Assembly: GCA_016926925.1 (NCBI GenBank)
Contig: JAFGNQ010000021.1
Coordinates: forward strand, 1 to 7,118
DNA length: 7,118 nt
Reading direction: 5' to 3'
DNA from: Candidatus Aminicenantota bacterium
Lineage (GTDB): Bacteria; Acidobacteriota; Aminicenantia; Aminicenantales; Aminicenantaceae
Part shown: positions 1 to 6,947 of the stretch, piece by piece
Numbering within the stretch: the first letter of the stretch is position 1
How the letters are laid out: every line of letters begins with the position of its first letter
Program-made: the position numbers and the translations under genes
The notes under the pieces: generated by a model
What the model saw: the letters and a program-made list of their open reading frames with translations, nothing else
What the model was told of the DNA's origin: nothing
Database searches by the model: none

Positions 1-79
1 TCTAAACGATGGCTAGAGGACATATGCATAAGATAAGGTTGAAATGTCTGGGGTGCGTGTGAACTTGAGATTGAGCATT

Positions 80-102
80 CCGGCGGTTTAAGCCGTCACC
101 GG
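80..102. other. Imperfect hairpin, possible weak terminator
   Basis: CCGG at 80-83 can pair with CCGG at 99-102, with a second short stem inside (CGG 84-86 with CCG 93-95) and a three-base bulge on one side. On the minus strand it would lie just after the stop of the short frame ending at 105. There is no clear T-tract on either side, so intrinsic termination is doubtful. It may be structure left over from a decayed gene. Confidence 0.2.
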
Positions 103-104
103 AT

Positions 105-184
105 TTAAGTGACTCTGACGACGATTCTCTTTCCATTTTCGTCAAGCTTGGTTACCACTTCACATCTTTATGAGTCCCTCCCAT
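105..184 (-). pseudogene. Possible remnant of a small minus-strand gene
   Basis: Two short overlapping frames on the minus strand look protein-like. One starts with ATG at 184 and reads MGGTHKDVKW to a stop at 152-154. The other reads VVTKLDENGKRIVVRVT from a GTG at 158 to a TAA at 105-107. A single-base frameshift near 152-156 would join them into one peptide of about 28 residues. The charged, alternating composition of the second piece is like real protein, but the length is too small for a family call. Chance is a serious alternative. Confidence 0.15.
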
Positions 185-213
185 AGAGTTTCCGCATGAT
201 TCCGCAAACTTAG

Positions 214-246
214 ATGTTAACTATCATTGTCAACGTATTTTGTCAA
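214..246. promoter_or_regulatory. Candidate regulator-binding region (TTGTCAA repeats, inverted repeat)
   Basis: TTGTCAA occurs at 227-233 and again at 240-246, 13 bp apart, and a third copy lies at 316-322 over the expected transcription start. The first copy is also the right arm of an imperfect inverted repeat: GTTAAC at 216-221 and GTCAAC at 229-234, separated by 7 bp and matching at five of six positions. It lies about 40-70 bp upstream of the -35 box. Lactate operons are often controlled by GntR-family regulators (LldR, LutR) whose half-sites contain TTGT-like cores. Assignment to such a regulator is inference, and no regulator gene is present in the window. Confidence 0.35.
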
Positions 247-283
247 TTTAATGACGGAAATGAGCTCCTGCAAAGCCGGATTT

Positions 284-312
284 TTGACATACGAAACAGA
301 CTCTGGTATATG
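284..312 (+). promoter_or_regulatory. Sigma-70-type promoter for the operon
   Basis: A perfect -35 box TTGACA (284-289) is followed after 17 bp by TATATG (307-312). This matches the first four bases of the -10 consensus and is preceded by TG at 304-305, making an extended -10. The predicted start of transcription is near 319-320, which leaves a leader of only about 22 bases before the ATG at 342. The third TTGTCAA motif (316-322) falls over this start, where a bound repressor would block transcription. No other promoter of this quality is apparent between the four genes. Confidence 0.6.
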
Positions 313-341
313 CTATTGTCAATGTTTTAACGCTTCGTCAT

Positions 342-2516
342 ATGCCGACTATGAGCAAAGCTGCCATCAAAAAGAAAGTCAAGGCGGGTCTTCGGGACGA
401 AAGCGGCCGTCTCGGCCGGTCCAGGGCCCTCGGGGTCATCAAGCCCGGTATGAAAAACATGGTGGCCAACTTCCCCGAGCTGCGGGAAAAGCTCAAGCGG
501 ATTAAAAAGAACGCCATCGACAATCTGCCCCAGCTTCTGGACCAGGCTGTCGGCTCCCTGGAGCGGAACGGCTTCCGGGTTTTCGTGGCAGGCACTGCCG
601 AAGATGCAAGGCAGTACATCGGCAAGATCGTCGGCAAGAGTCTTGTCGTCAAATCCAAATCCAACGCCGGCAAAGAGATCGGAATCACGCCCTATCTGGA
701 AGCGCAGGGATCCACTGTGATCGAGACCGATCTCGGCGACCGTATCGCTCAGATGGCCAAAAGCGAGGCCAGCCATTCGCTCGCCCCGGCCATCCATATT
801 CCCATCGAGCGCGTGGCCGAGCTCTTTTCGGAAGAAACCGGGGAGAAGCTCGAGTGCGAAGTCAACGCCTTAATCAAGGCGGCTCGAAAAAGCCTCCGTC
901 GCTACCTGGAAGAAGCGGATGTGGGGATTTCGGGGGCTAACGCCGTCATAGCCGAGACGGGCTCGGTCATGGTCACGGAAAACGAGGGGAACATCCGCGC
1001 CGTGACCGGCATGCCCAGGACACATGTGGTCATTGCCGGCATCGAGAAAATCGTTCCCAGGATAGAGGACGGCATCGCCGTCATCAAAGCGGCGGCCACC
1101 TACGGTGTAGGACAGGACATTGGCACCTACATCTCCCTCATCTCCGGACCCAGCCGGTATACTCATGAGGACCTGGCATTTCTGGGGCCGGGCCAGGGCC
1201 CGGAGGAAATCCACATCGTCTTTTTGAAAGAGGGAAGAGAAGAGGCTATCGCCGAAGGCTTCGGAGAGTCCCTGTACTGTATCCAATGCGGCAGCTGCCT
1301 CAATTTCTGTCCCGTCTACACGGAGATCGGAGAAAAATACGGTTACAAATATCTTGGCGGACGCGGCGCCGTGTTCAGCGCCTTTCATGCGGATCTGCAA
1401 AAAGCGCAGGAAGCCGGCCTTTTCCTCTGCATGGGCTGCCGGAGCTGTGTCCAGCCCTGTGCCGTAGGCATGGACACTCCGGAGATGATCGCCCGGCTGC
1501 GGGAAAAGGTGATCCGGAATCAAGGTCTGGGAAAGGCTCAAAAAACTGCCTTTAAAGCCCTGGCCGGAAACAAACTCCCGGGGCTCACCAGCTTGGGCCG
1601 CAGGCTTCAAGATATGGGAATGAAAAAAACACCGGATAAAAAAGGCGCGAAGATGCGTGCCGGCTTGAACCGGATGGGAATGCCTAGAGACAGGCTCGTT
1701 CCAAGGGTGGCAAAAAAATCTCTGGCAGAGCTGTTGTCCGGACGTAAGCCTGTGAAAAATCCTGCCGTGACCGCTGCCTTTTTCGCCGGTTGCGTGGTCA
1801 ACTATATCCGGCCCGACTTAGGACTGGATCTTCTCGATATCATGGAAGCCCAAAACGTCCGGCTGTCGATCTATCCGGAGGAGGCCTGCTGCGGAATGCC
1901 TGCGGTCATGGGAGGAGCGGCTGAAGAGGCAAGGCGAATGGCCGTCAACGGAACAGAGCTCTTCAGCAGGGATGCCTTCGATTACCTGATTTGCATCTGT
2001 CCCACCTGCGCTACCACGATTAAAACGGAGTGGCGCCGCCTCCTGAAGGACGAAAAAAAGGGACTGCGAGAAAAATACGAAAACTTAGCGGGTAAAGTCA
2101 GGGATATCAACGACTTTCTCATCAATGTTCTGGACATCGAACCTCCGATGAAAAGCGTTACGGCCAAGGTGACCTATCACGATCCCTGCCACCTGGCAAA
2201 AGGACTGGAGATCCGGAAGGAGCCCAGAGAACTGCTGCGCCGGATTCCGGGAGTGGAGTTTACCGAAATGGCGGAGCCGGACAGCTGCTGTGGCTTCGGC
2301 GGAAGTTTCAGCCTCTATTTCTACGACCTGGCCAAAAAAATCGGCAGCGAAAAAATGAAAGACATCTCTGCCAGCGGAGCGGGCTGTGTGGTCACCAGCT
2401 GCCCGGGCTGCATGATTCAAATCGCTGACGGTATCGATCACGCCGGCGGCAAGCAGAAGGTCGTGCACATGGTAGAGCTCCTGGCCGAGGCCATGAGGAA
2501 TTCCGAGAAAAAATGA
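342..2516 (+). CDS. LutB-LutA (LldF-LldE) fusion, iron-sulfur L-lactate dehydrogenase subunit
   Basis: This 724-residue cytoplasmic protein joins two subunits of the Lut/Lld lactate dehydrogenase, which oxidises lactate to pyruvate. Residues about 40-300 are a LutB-type LUD domain with VKSKS at 103-107, ETDLGD at 128-133 and a glycine-rich segment starting DVGISG at 193. A ferredoxin-like region binds two 4Fe-4S clusters: C313, C316, C319, C323 and C363, C366, C369, C373. After a lysine/arginine-rich linker (about 395-475) come two CCG domains as in LutA/GlpC, with C484, the CC pair 516-517, C616, the CC pair 649-650, and C687/C690. All expected cysteines appear intact. Desulfovibrio has a comparable fused protein in its lactate operon. 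The start at 342 has no clear Shine-Dalgarno sequence. ATG at 351 is an alternative that changes only three residues. The stop overlaps the next gene by 4 bp. Confidence 0.9.
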   Translation: MPTMSKAAIKKKVKAGLRDESGRLGRSRALGVIKPGMKNMVANFPELREKLKRIKKNAIDNLPQLLDQAVGSLERNGFRVFVAGTAEDARQYIGKIVGKSLVVKSKSNAGKEIGITPYLEAQGSTVIETDLGDRIAQMAKSEASHSLAPAIHIPIERVAELFSEETGEKLECEVNALIKAARKSLRRYLEEADVGISGANAVIAETGSVMVTENEGNIRAVTGMPRTHVVIAGIEKIVPRIEDGIAVIKAAATYGVGQDIGTYISLISGPSRYTHEDLAFLGPGQGPEEIHIVFLKEGREEAIAEGFGESLYCIQCGSCLNFCPVYTEIGEKYGYKYLGGRGAVFSAFHADLQKAQEAGLFLCMGCRSCVQPCAVGMDTPEMIARLREKVIRNQGLGKAQKTAFKALAGNKLPGLTSLGRRLQDMGMKKTPDKKGAKMRAGLNRMGMPRDRLVPRVAKKSLAELLSGRKPVKNPAVTAAFFAGCVVNYIRPDLGLDLLDIMEAQNVRLSIYPEEACCGMPAVMGGAAEEARRMAVNGTELFSRDAFDYLICICPTCATTIKTEWRRLLKDEKKGLREKYENLAGKVRDINDFLINVLDIEPPMKSVTAKVTYHDPCHLAKGLEIRKEPRELLRRIPGVEFTEMAEPDSCCGFGGSFSLYFYDLAKKIGSEKMKDISASGAGCVVTSCPGCMIQIADGIDHAGGKQKVVHMVELLAEAMRNSEKK

Positions 2517-3622
2517 ACAAACTGAAGATCTTTGCGGAAAGACGCGACCGAATCCTGAAAAAATATCCGGACCTGCCGAAAGAAGCGGCGGCCGTTCGCA
2601 AAAAAGCCATCAGCGGTCTCCCCGACCTCCTGTCCCAATGCAGAAAAGCCTTGAAAGACAAGGGATGTCAGGTCTATCTCGCTGACAGCAAAGAGGATGC
2701 CCGAAAAATGATAACAGATCTTCTATCCGGGCATGGCAAGGTGGTCAGGACCTATTCAAGCGCTCTGCGGGAGATTTCGTTCGACACATTTCTCGGAGAC
2801 GCAGGAATCCAGGTCTCGAAATCGCATATCGGGGAGATCGTCGCCGAACGCGTCGACATGCCGGCCGCTCCCGCCTTGGGAGATCATCCCTTCCTTCCCT
2901 GGATCGATTTGCCGCGAAAAGAGATCATCCAAGCCCTCCGCAGGTACTTGACGGCAGATGAGGCTCTTTCATCTGAGGAGCTGAACAGGGCCGCCCACCG
3001 GAAAATCAAGCAGGAAATCCTGCAAAGCGATTTCGGAGTGACGGGAGTGAACGGGGTGGCCGCCGAGAACGGCACCCTGGTCATAGCCGAAGACGAAGGC
3101 AACTGCCGGGCCGTATCCAACCTTCCCTTCAGGCATCTGGCTGTCGCAGGCATCGACAAGCTTTCCTATTCCGTCGAAGGTTCTTTAAAGATACTCGAAT
3201 GTCAGTCCGTTTTCGGACTCGGCAGGCGCACCCCTACCTACACCTCGTTGATCTCCGGTCCCAGCCGCACCGGCGATATCGAATTCCGCATCACCTTCGG
3301 AATGCACGGGCCCAAAGAGGTCCATGTGGTCCTGCTGGACAACGGGAGAACGAGTCTCGTTGAACAAGGATTCGGGGAGCTGCTCGAGTGCATCGATTGC
3401 GGCGCTTGTTATGAGAGTATAGCCCCGGCAGCCGAGGCAAACGGATGGAAGGGAGTTTCTCTGACACCGAAGGGAATAGCCCTGGGCATGGTACAGGGAA
3501 TTTTGTCGAATCCGGAGACAGAGCCGGCGATTCTCTCATTTTCATGCCCGGTGAATATCGACGGGCCGCGGCTGGGAAAGATTCTGCCGCAGATACGCAG
3601 CCTGGTATCGAGGAAAACCTGA
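2513..3622 (+). CDS. LUD-domain protein, LutB-like paralogue with reduced iron-sulfur region
   Basis: This 369-residue protein is related along its length to the N-terminal half of the preceding gene. It keeps the LUD core: DFGVTGVNG from residue 173, then LISGPSR, then a GFGELLECIDCGAC segment. It lacks the VKSKS and ETDLGD motifs. The ferredoxin region is cut down: C293, C296 and C299 remain, but the usual fourth cysteine-proline is replaced by ESIAP, and the second cluster is absent. One further Cys-Pro occurs at C345 (SFSCPVNID). In operon position it takes the place of LutC/LldG, the small LUD subunit of the lactate dehydrogenase, yet it is longer and more LutB-like. It probably partners the fused protein. 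Its ATG overlaps the upstream stop (ATGA), implying translational coupling, with GAGAA just upstream. Confidence 0.82.
   Translation: MNKLKIFAERRDRILKKYPDLPKEAAAVRKKAISGLPDLLSQCRKALKDKGCQVYLADSKEDARKMITDLLSGHGKVVRTYSSALREISFDTFLGDAGIQVSKSHIGEIVAERVDMPAAPALGDHPFLPWIDLPRKEIIQALRRYLTADEALSSEELNRAAHRKIKQEILQSDFGVTGVNGVAAENGTLVIAEDEGNCRAVSNLPFRHLAVAGIDKLSYSVEGSLKILECQSVFGLGRRTPTYTSLISGPSRTGDIEFRITFGMHGPKEVHVVLLDNGRTSLVEQGFGELLECIDCGACYESIAPAAEANGWKGVSLTPKGIALGMVQGILSNPETEPAILSFSCPVNIDGPRLGKILPQIRSLVSRKT
3610..3614 (+). promoter_or_regulatory. Ribosome binding site deciding the GTG start of the permease
   Basis: GAGGA lies inside the last codons of the upstream LUD gene, nine bases before GTG at 3624. 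It supports this start over any internal methionine; the first in-frame ATG is at residue 18, inside the first hydrophobic segment. Confidence 0.6.
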
Positions 3623-3623
3623 A

Positions 3624-5102
3624 GTGTGGGATGCGGTTTTGGCGACCAGCCCCATTCTCGTGGTGCTGGCGGGCATGATCGGTCTGAAAAAGCCGGCCGT
3701 GATCGTAACGCCGATTGCCATGGTCTACACCCTCCTGCTGGGTTTAGCCTGCTTCCACGGATCTTTGGCAGGAACAGTGGCTTCGCTCAAGGTGGGGATT
3801 CTGGACGGAGCCCGTATCGTCTGGCTGATATTCGGCGCGTTCACCATCCTGATGATGATGATAGGCACAGGCGCCATGGACAAGATCAAGGAGGTCATCT
3901 CCGGCCTGGCCAACGACCGCAGGGTCCATGTTCTGATCATCGCCGTCATGTTCGGCGTATTCCTGGAAGGCGCTTCCGGGGCCGGCACACCCGCGGCCAT
4001 CTGCGCGCCCTTTTTAGTAGGATTGGGATTTTCACCGATACTCTCAGCCACGGCCACACTGATCGCCAACTCCGTGCCGGTGGCATGGGGAGGAGCGGGA
4101 GTAACCACTATAATGGGCAGCTCTCCGGTAAGAGAATACATGACCGTCACCCAGGCATCGGCCATGGCCGGACGCATCCATATGATCGGAGCTGTCATCC
4201 TGCCCTTCCTGGTCATTGCCGTCGTCTTCGGTCGTAAAGGCTTCCGGGGACTCCTCCCCTTCATCCTGTTCTCGGGCGGTTTCATGGCCGCGACCCTTTA
4301 CGTCTTTTCCAACATCATCGGTCCGGAAGTGACCAGCATGGCCACGGGTCTGCTGACCGTCATCGTATCCCTTATTTTTCTGAAGACGGTTCGGATCAAA
4401 ACGCCCGGTGAATTCCTTTACGCCTCCGCCGCTGCATCCATTAATCCTCTGTCGTCATTCAGGGCCTTCTCTCCTTATATAATCCTGATCGTCCTGTTGC
4501 CGGCCGTGCGCTATTCCTTTCCCTTGAGCATCCTGGCTAAATACGGATATACTGTCTGGGTGGGAACCGTAATCCTCGTCTCGGCATACCTGGGAGCCTT
4601 ATCCTTAAGGATCAAAACCATGGAGTTCCTGAGGTATGCGGCCACCGCTTTCAAAAAAGTCATACCCGCCCTGATCGCCATGTGCTCCCTTTTGGCTGTG
4701 AGTGACATTATGGTCAAAACCGGGATGATGAAAATATTGGCCTCGGCCCTGGCTCCGGTGGCAGGTTCGTTTTATCCCATGCTCGCCGTCGCTGTGGGTG
4801 CCCTCGGTTCTTTCATGACGGGAACGAACCTGGGGTCCAACATCATGTTCGGCCCCATGCACGTCCAGGCAGCACTTGCGCTCGGACAAAATCCTATCAC
4901 GGTATTTGCCGCCCAGAATGTAGGCGGATCCATCGGCAACATGATCTGTCCTAACAACGTCGTAGCCGTGGCCACGACAGTCGGGATTTTAGGACAGGAA
5001 GGAATGTTGATGAGACGTGTATTCCCGGCTTTCTTTGTTTTCCTCCTCACGTACGGCATGATCGCTCTCCTCTATACTCAGTATGTTTTTCGAATGCCGT
5101 GA
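3624..5102 (+). CDS. LctP-family L-lactate (2-hydroxy acid) permease
   Basis: This 492-residue protein is hydrophobic nearly throughout, with many membrane-spanning segments, as expected for the LctP/LldP lactate permease family of the inner membrane. Characteristic motifs are FLEGASGAGTP at about 113-123, the following APFLVGLGF segment, and near the C-terminus TGTNLGSNIMFG (from about 399) and a GGSIGNMICPNN segment around 432-445. It is somewhat shorter than the roughly 530-570 residues usual for LldP. It would import lactate for the two upstream dehydrogenase genes. The start is GTG at 3624, one base after the previous stop, supported by GAGGA at 3610-3614 nine bases upstream. Family membership is secure. 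Substrate could be lactate, glycolate or another short hydroxy acid, because the C-terminal motifs differ from the classical ones. Confidence 0.85.
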   Translation: MWDAVLATSPILVVLAGMIGLKKPAVIVTPIAMVYTLLLGLACFHGSLAGTVASLKVGILDGARIVWLIFGAFTILMMMIGTGAMDKIKEVISGLANDRRVHVLIIAVMFGVFLEGASGAGTPAAICAPFLVGLGFSPILSATATLIANSVPVAWGGAGVTTIMGSSPVREYMTVTQASAMAGRIHMIGAVILPFLVIAVVFGRKGFRGLLPFILFSGGFMAATLYVFSNIIGPEVTSMATGLLTVIVSLIFLKTVRIKTPGEFLYASAAASINPLSSFRAFSPYIILIVLLPAVRYSFPLSILAKYGYTVWVGTVILVSAYLGALSLRIKTMEFLRYAATAFKKVIPALIAMCSLLAVSDIMVKTGMMKILASALAPVAGSFYPMLAVAVGALGSFMTGTNLGSNIMFGPMHVQAALALGQNPITVFAAQNVGGSIGNMICPNNVVAVATTVGILGQEGMLMRRVFPAFFVFLLTYGMIALLYTQYVFRMP

Positions 5103-5125
5103 GACCTTAAAATTGAAGGAAAAAC

Positions 5126-6808
5126 ATGAAAATCGTCATCGCCCAGCTGAATCCGATCGTTGGAGATATCGACGGAAACCGGCTCCAAATTATCCAAACC
5201 CTTATGCAAATCAACAAAGCGGAGGCGGATTTGGTCGTGTTCCCGGAGCTGTTTCTCACAGGATACCCTCCCAAAGACCTATTGGAACGGCCGTGGTTCA
5301 TCGAAAAGACGCAGCATGCCATCCAGGAGCTGATGCAGGCTTCAATCCAATATCCCGAAACCGGCGTCCTCTTCGGCGCCCCCCTGCCGACCGGTAAAGA
5401 TGTGGGGAAGGGACTGTACAACTCGGCCGTCCTCATCCACCGGGGGAAAATGATCGCCACCCAAAACAAGTCGCTGCTTCCCACATATGATGTCTTTGAC
5501 GAGAGGAGATATTTCGATCCGGCAATGGAAATAAACACCGTCGATTTTAAAGGGGAAACCCTCGGAATCTCGATTTGCGAAGACGCCTGGAACGACCCGC
5601 AATTGTGGCCCAACAGGAGGCCGTATGATTTCAATCCCATTGAGTTTTTGGCCGGGAAAGGGGCGACTCTCTTCATCAATATCTCGGCATCCCCATTTCA
5701 TGTGGGAAAAGAGGACATCCGATTCCGTCTCATCGGCAGTCATGCGGCAAAACACCGCCTCCCTTTTGTTTACGTCAATCAAGTTGGGGGTAACGATGAA
5801 CTCATATTCGACGGCCGGAGTCTTTTCCTTGACCGGGCGGGAGAGCCGGCCACGGTCCTTCCTGCTTTTGAGGAACACGTGCAGAGCATCGATACAGGTC
5901 ATTCGGGAGCACCCGGGCTCTATGTCCCCCAAAACGAGATTGAATCCGTTTGGGAGGCGCTGGTTTTCGGGACCAGCGAATACATGAGAAAATGCGGTTT
6001 TTCCAAGGCTGTCATCGGCCTTTCAGGAGGAATAGACTCGGCAGTCACGTGTTGTCTGGCCAAAGAAGCTATCGGCAGTGAAAACGTTCTGGCCCTATCC
6101 ATGCCTTCTCCCTATTCTTCCAGGGGAAGCATCGAAGACTCCAGAAGACTTGCAGAGAACATCGGGATACGGTTTGAAGTTATTTCCATCACAGGAATAT
6201 ATCAAGCCTATCTGGAGACGCTGGAAGAACATTTTATAGGAAAAGAAGCGGATACGACCGAAGAGAACATTCAAGCCCGCATTCGGGGCAATATTCTCAT
6301 GGCCATCTCCAACAAGTTCGGCCATCTGGTGCTTTCAACAGGCAACAAAAGCGAACTGGCCGTGGGTTATTGCACGCTCTACGGAGATATGAGCGGTGGG
6401 CTGGCCGTCATTTCCGACGTCCCGAAAACCATGGTTTACTCACTGGCGGAATACATCAACAAAAGTTCGGAAATCATTCCAAGGGCCATCATCGAAAAAG
6501 CCCCATCCGCGGAATTGAAGCCGGGACAGGTGGATCAAGACAGCTTACCGCCTTATCCTGTTCTCGACCAAATCCTCCATCATTTCATAGAAGAAGCCGC
6601 TTCGATTGAAGAAATTATGGAATTGGGTTTCGACGAACAGACGGTGCGATGGATTGCCGAAGCCGTGGCAAAAAATGAATACAAGAGAAAACAAGCCCCC
6701 CCTGGCCTGAAAGTCACCTCCAAAGCTTTCGGAGTGGGAAGAAGAATGCCCATCGCCGCAAGATACACTATCGAGCCTGAAGCCCCGAAGAGACGGTCAG
6801 CCGGATAG
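5126..6808 (+). CDS. nadE: Glutamine-dependent NAD+ synthetase
   Basis: This 560-residue cytoplasmic enzyme makes NAD+ from deamido-NAD+, ATP and glutamine, the last step of NAD biosynthesis. Residues 1 to about 265 are a nitrilase-type glutaminase domain with the catalytic triad visible: E41 in [14 protein letters not shown]115 in [17 protein letters not shown] and C151 in GISICEDAW. The synthetase domain follows, with the ATP-binding P-loop SGGIDS at 300-305 and later [21 protein letters not shown]. The C-terminal [14 protein letters not shown]...RRMPIAARY is typical of the family, and the last dozen residues look like a variable tail. The gene begins 23 bp after the permease with AAGGA at 5116-5120, five bases before ATG, so co-transcription is likely. 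All catalytic motifs are intact and length is normal for the two-domain form. Confidence 0.95.
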   Translation: MKIVIAQLNPIVGDIDGNRLQIIQTLMQINKAEADLVVFPELFLTGYPPKDLLERPWFIEKTQHAIQELMQASIQYPETGVLFGAPLPTGKDVGKGLYNSAVLIHRGKMIATQNKSLLPTYDVFDERRYFDPAMEINTVDFKGETLGISICEDAWNDPQLWPNRRPYDFNPIEFLAGKGATLFINISASPFHVGKEDIRFRLIGSHAAKHRLPFVYVNQVGGNDELIFDGRSLFLDRAGEPATVLPAFEEHVQSIDTGHSGAPGLYVPQNEIESVWEALVFGTSEYMRKCGFSKAVIGLSGGIDSAVTCCLAKEAIGSENVLALSMPSPYSSRGSIEDSRRLAENIGIRFEVISITGIYQAYLETLEEHFIGKEADTTEENIQARIRGNILMAISNKFGHLVLSTGNKSELAVGYCTLYGDMSGGLAVISDVPKTMVYSLAEYINKSSEIIPRAIIEKAPSAELKPGQVDQDSLPPYPVLDQILHHFIEEAASIEEIMELGFDEQTVRWIAEAVAKNEYKRKQAPPGLKVTSKAFGVGRRMPIAARYTIEPEAPKRRSAG

Positions 6809-6947
6809 ACACGCTCTTCCAAAATCCGAACCTGAGGGCTTGCGACAGGGAAAAGATATTGATGGGACCCGTGGGGATCGAGGCGAAGAATCCTACGAGA
6901 ATTCCAAGAATGATGACCATTGCGCCATCTTATTCCTGTGGATTCAT
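6809..6947. other. Convergent junction between nadE and the minus-strand genes
   Basis: Apart from the LysE remnant this 139-bp stretch holds no gene. nadE on the plus strand and the minus-strand genes point toward each other here. I see no stem-loop followed by a T-tract on either strand. The only pairing noticed, CCTG at 6831-6834 with CAGG at 6846-6849, is too weak to call a terminator. Confidence 0.45.
6813..6920 (-). pseudogene. 5' fragment of a LysE/RhtB-family amino-acid exporter gene
   Basis: Read on the minus strand from ATG at 6920, this frame gives a hydrophobic N-terminus, MVIILGILVGFFA, followed by SIPTGPINIFSLSQALRFG and FWKS. This is the first membrane segment and signature (small residues, P-x-GP-I-N, then a Q/R-A-L-x-x-G-F stretch) of LysE-family exporters. 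Recognisable similarity stops after about 36 residues, near 6813. The frame then runs 14 more codons into antisense of the nadE end and stops at 6768-6770. A full exporter is about 200 residues, so most of the gene is missing. AGGA at 6934-6937 lies 13 bases before the ATG, which is far for a Shine-Dalgarno. It is most likely a broken gene left by a deletion or rearrangement next to nadE. Confidence 0.6.

Larger units (their letters stand above)
1..283. other. Upstream non-coding region, no convincing gene
   Basis: This stretch is AT-richer than the operon that follows and has no frame on either strand with the length and quality of a real gene. The plus strand could hold at most the last 11 codons of a gene entering from the left (in-frame stop TAA at 34-36), which is too short to judge. 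It contains an imperfect hairpin at 80-102, two short minus-strand frames between 105 and 184, and operator-like repeats at 214-246. It is best read as an intergenic region upstream of the operon promoter. Confidence 0.6.

Noticed and set aside
228..246. Reverse-strand TTGACA boxes (complements of the TTGTCAA motifs) as divergent promoters
   Set aside because: No acceptable -10 box is found at 16-18 bp from any of them on the minus strand, and there is no clear gene downstream.
870..1610. Long open frame antisense to the first gene (246 codons)
   Set aside because: It lies wholly opposite a gene with clear domains, has no family motifs, and its composition is what GC-rich coding sequence gives on the opposite strand.
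3626..4237. Plus-strand frame of 203 codons within the permease, starting two bases after its GTG
   Set aside because: Its translation is rich in Arg, His, Gly and Asp with no membrane character, whereas the GTG frame gives a clean LctP permease.
5107..5679. Open frame of 190 codons antisense to nadE
   Set aside because: It is fully covered by the NadE glutaminase domain on the plus strand and shows no recognisable protein features.
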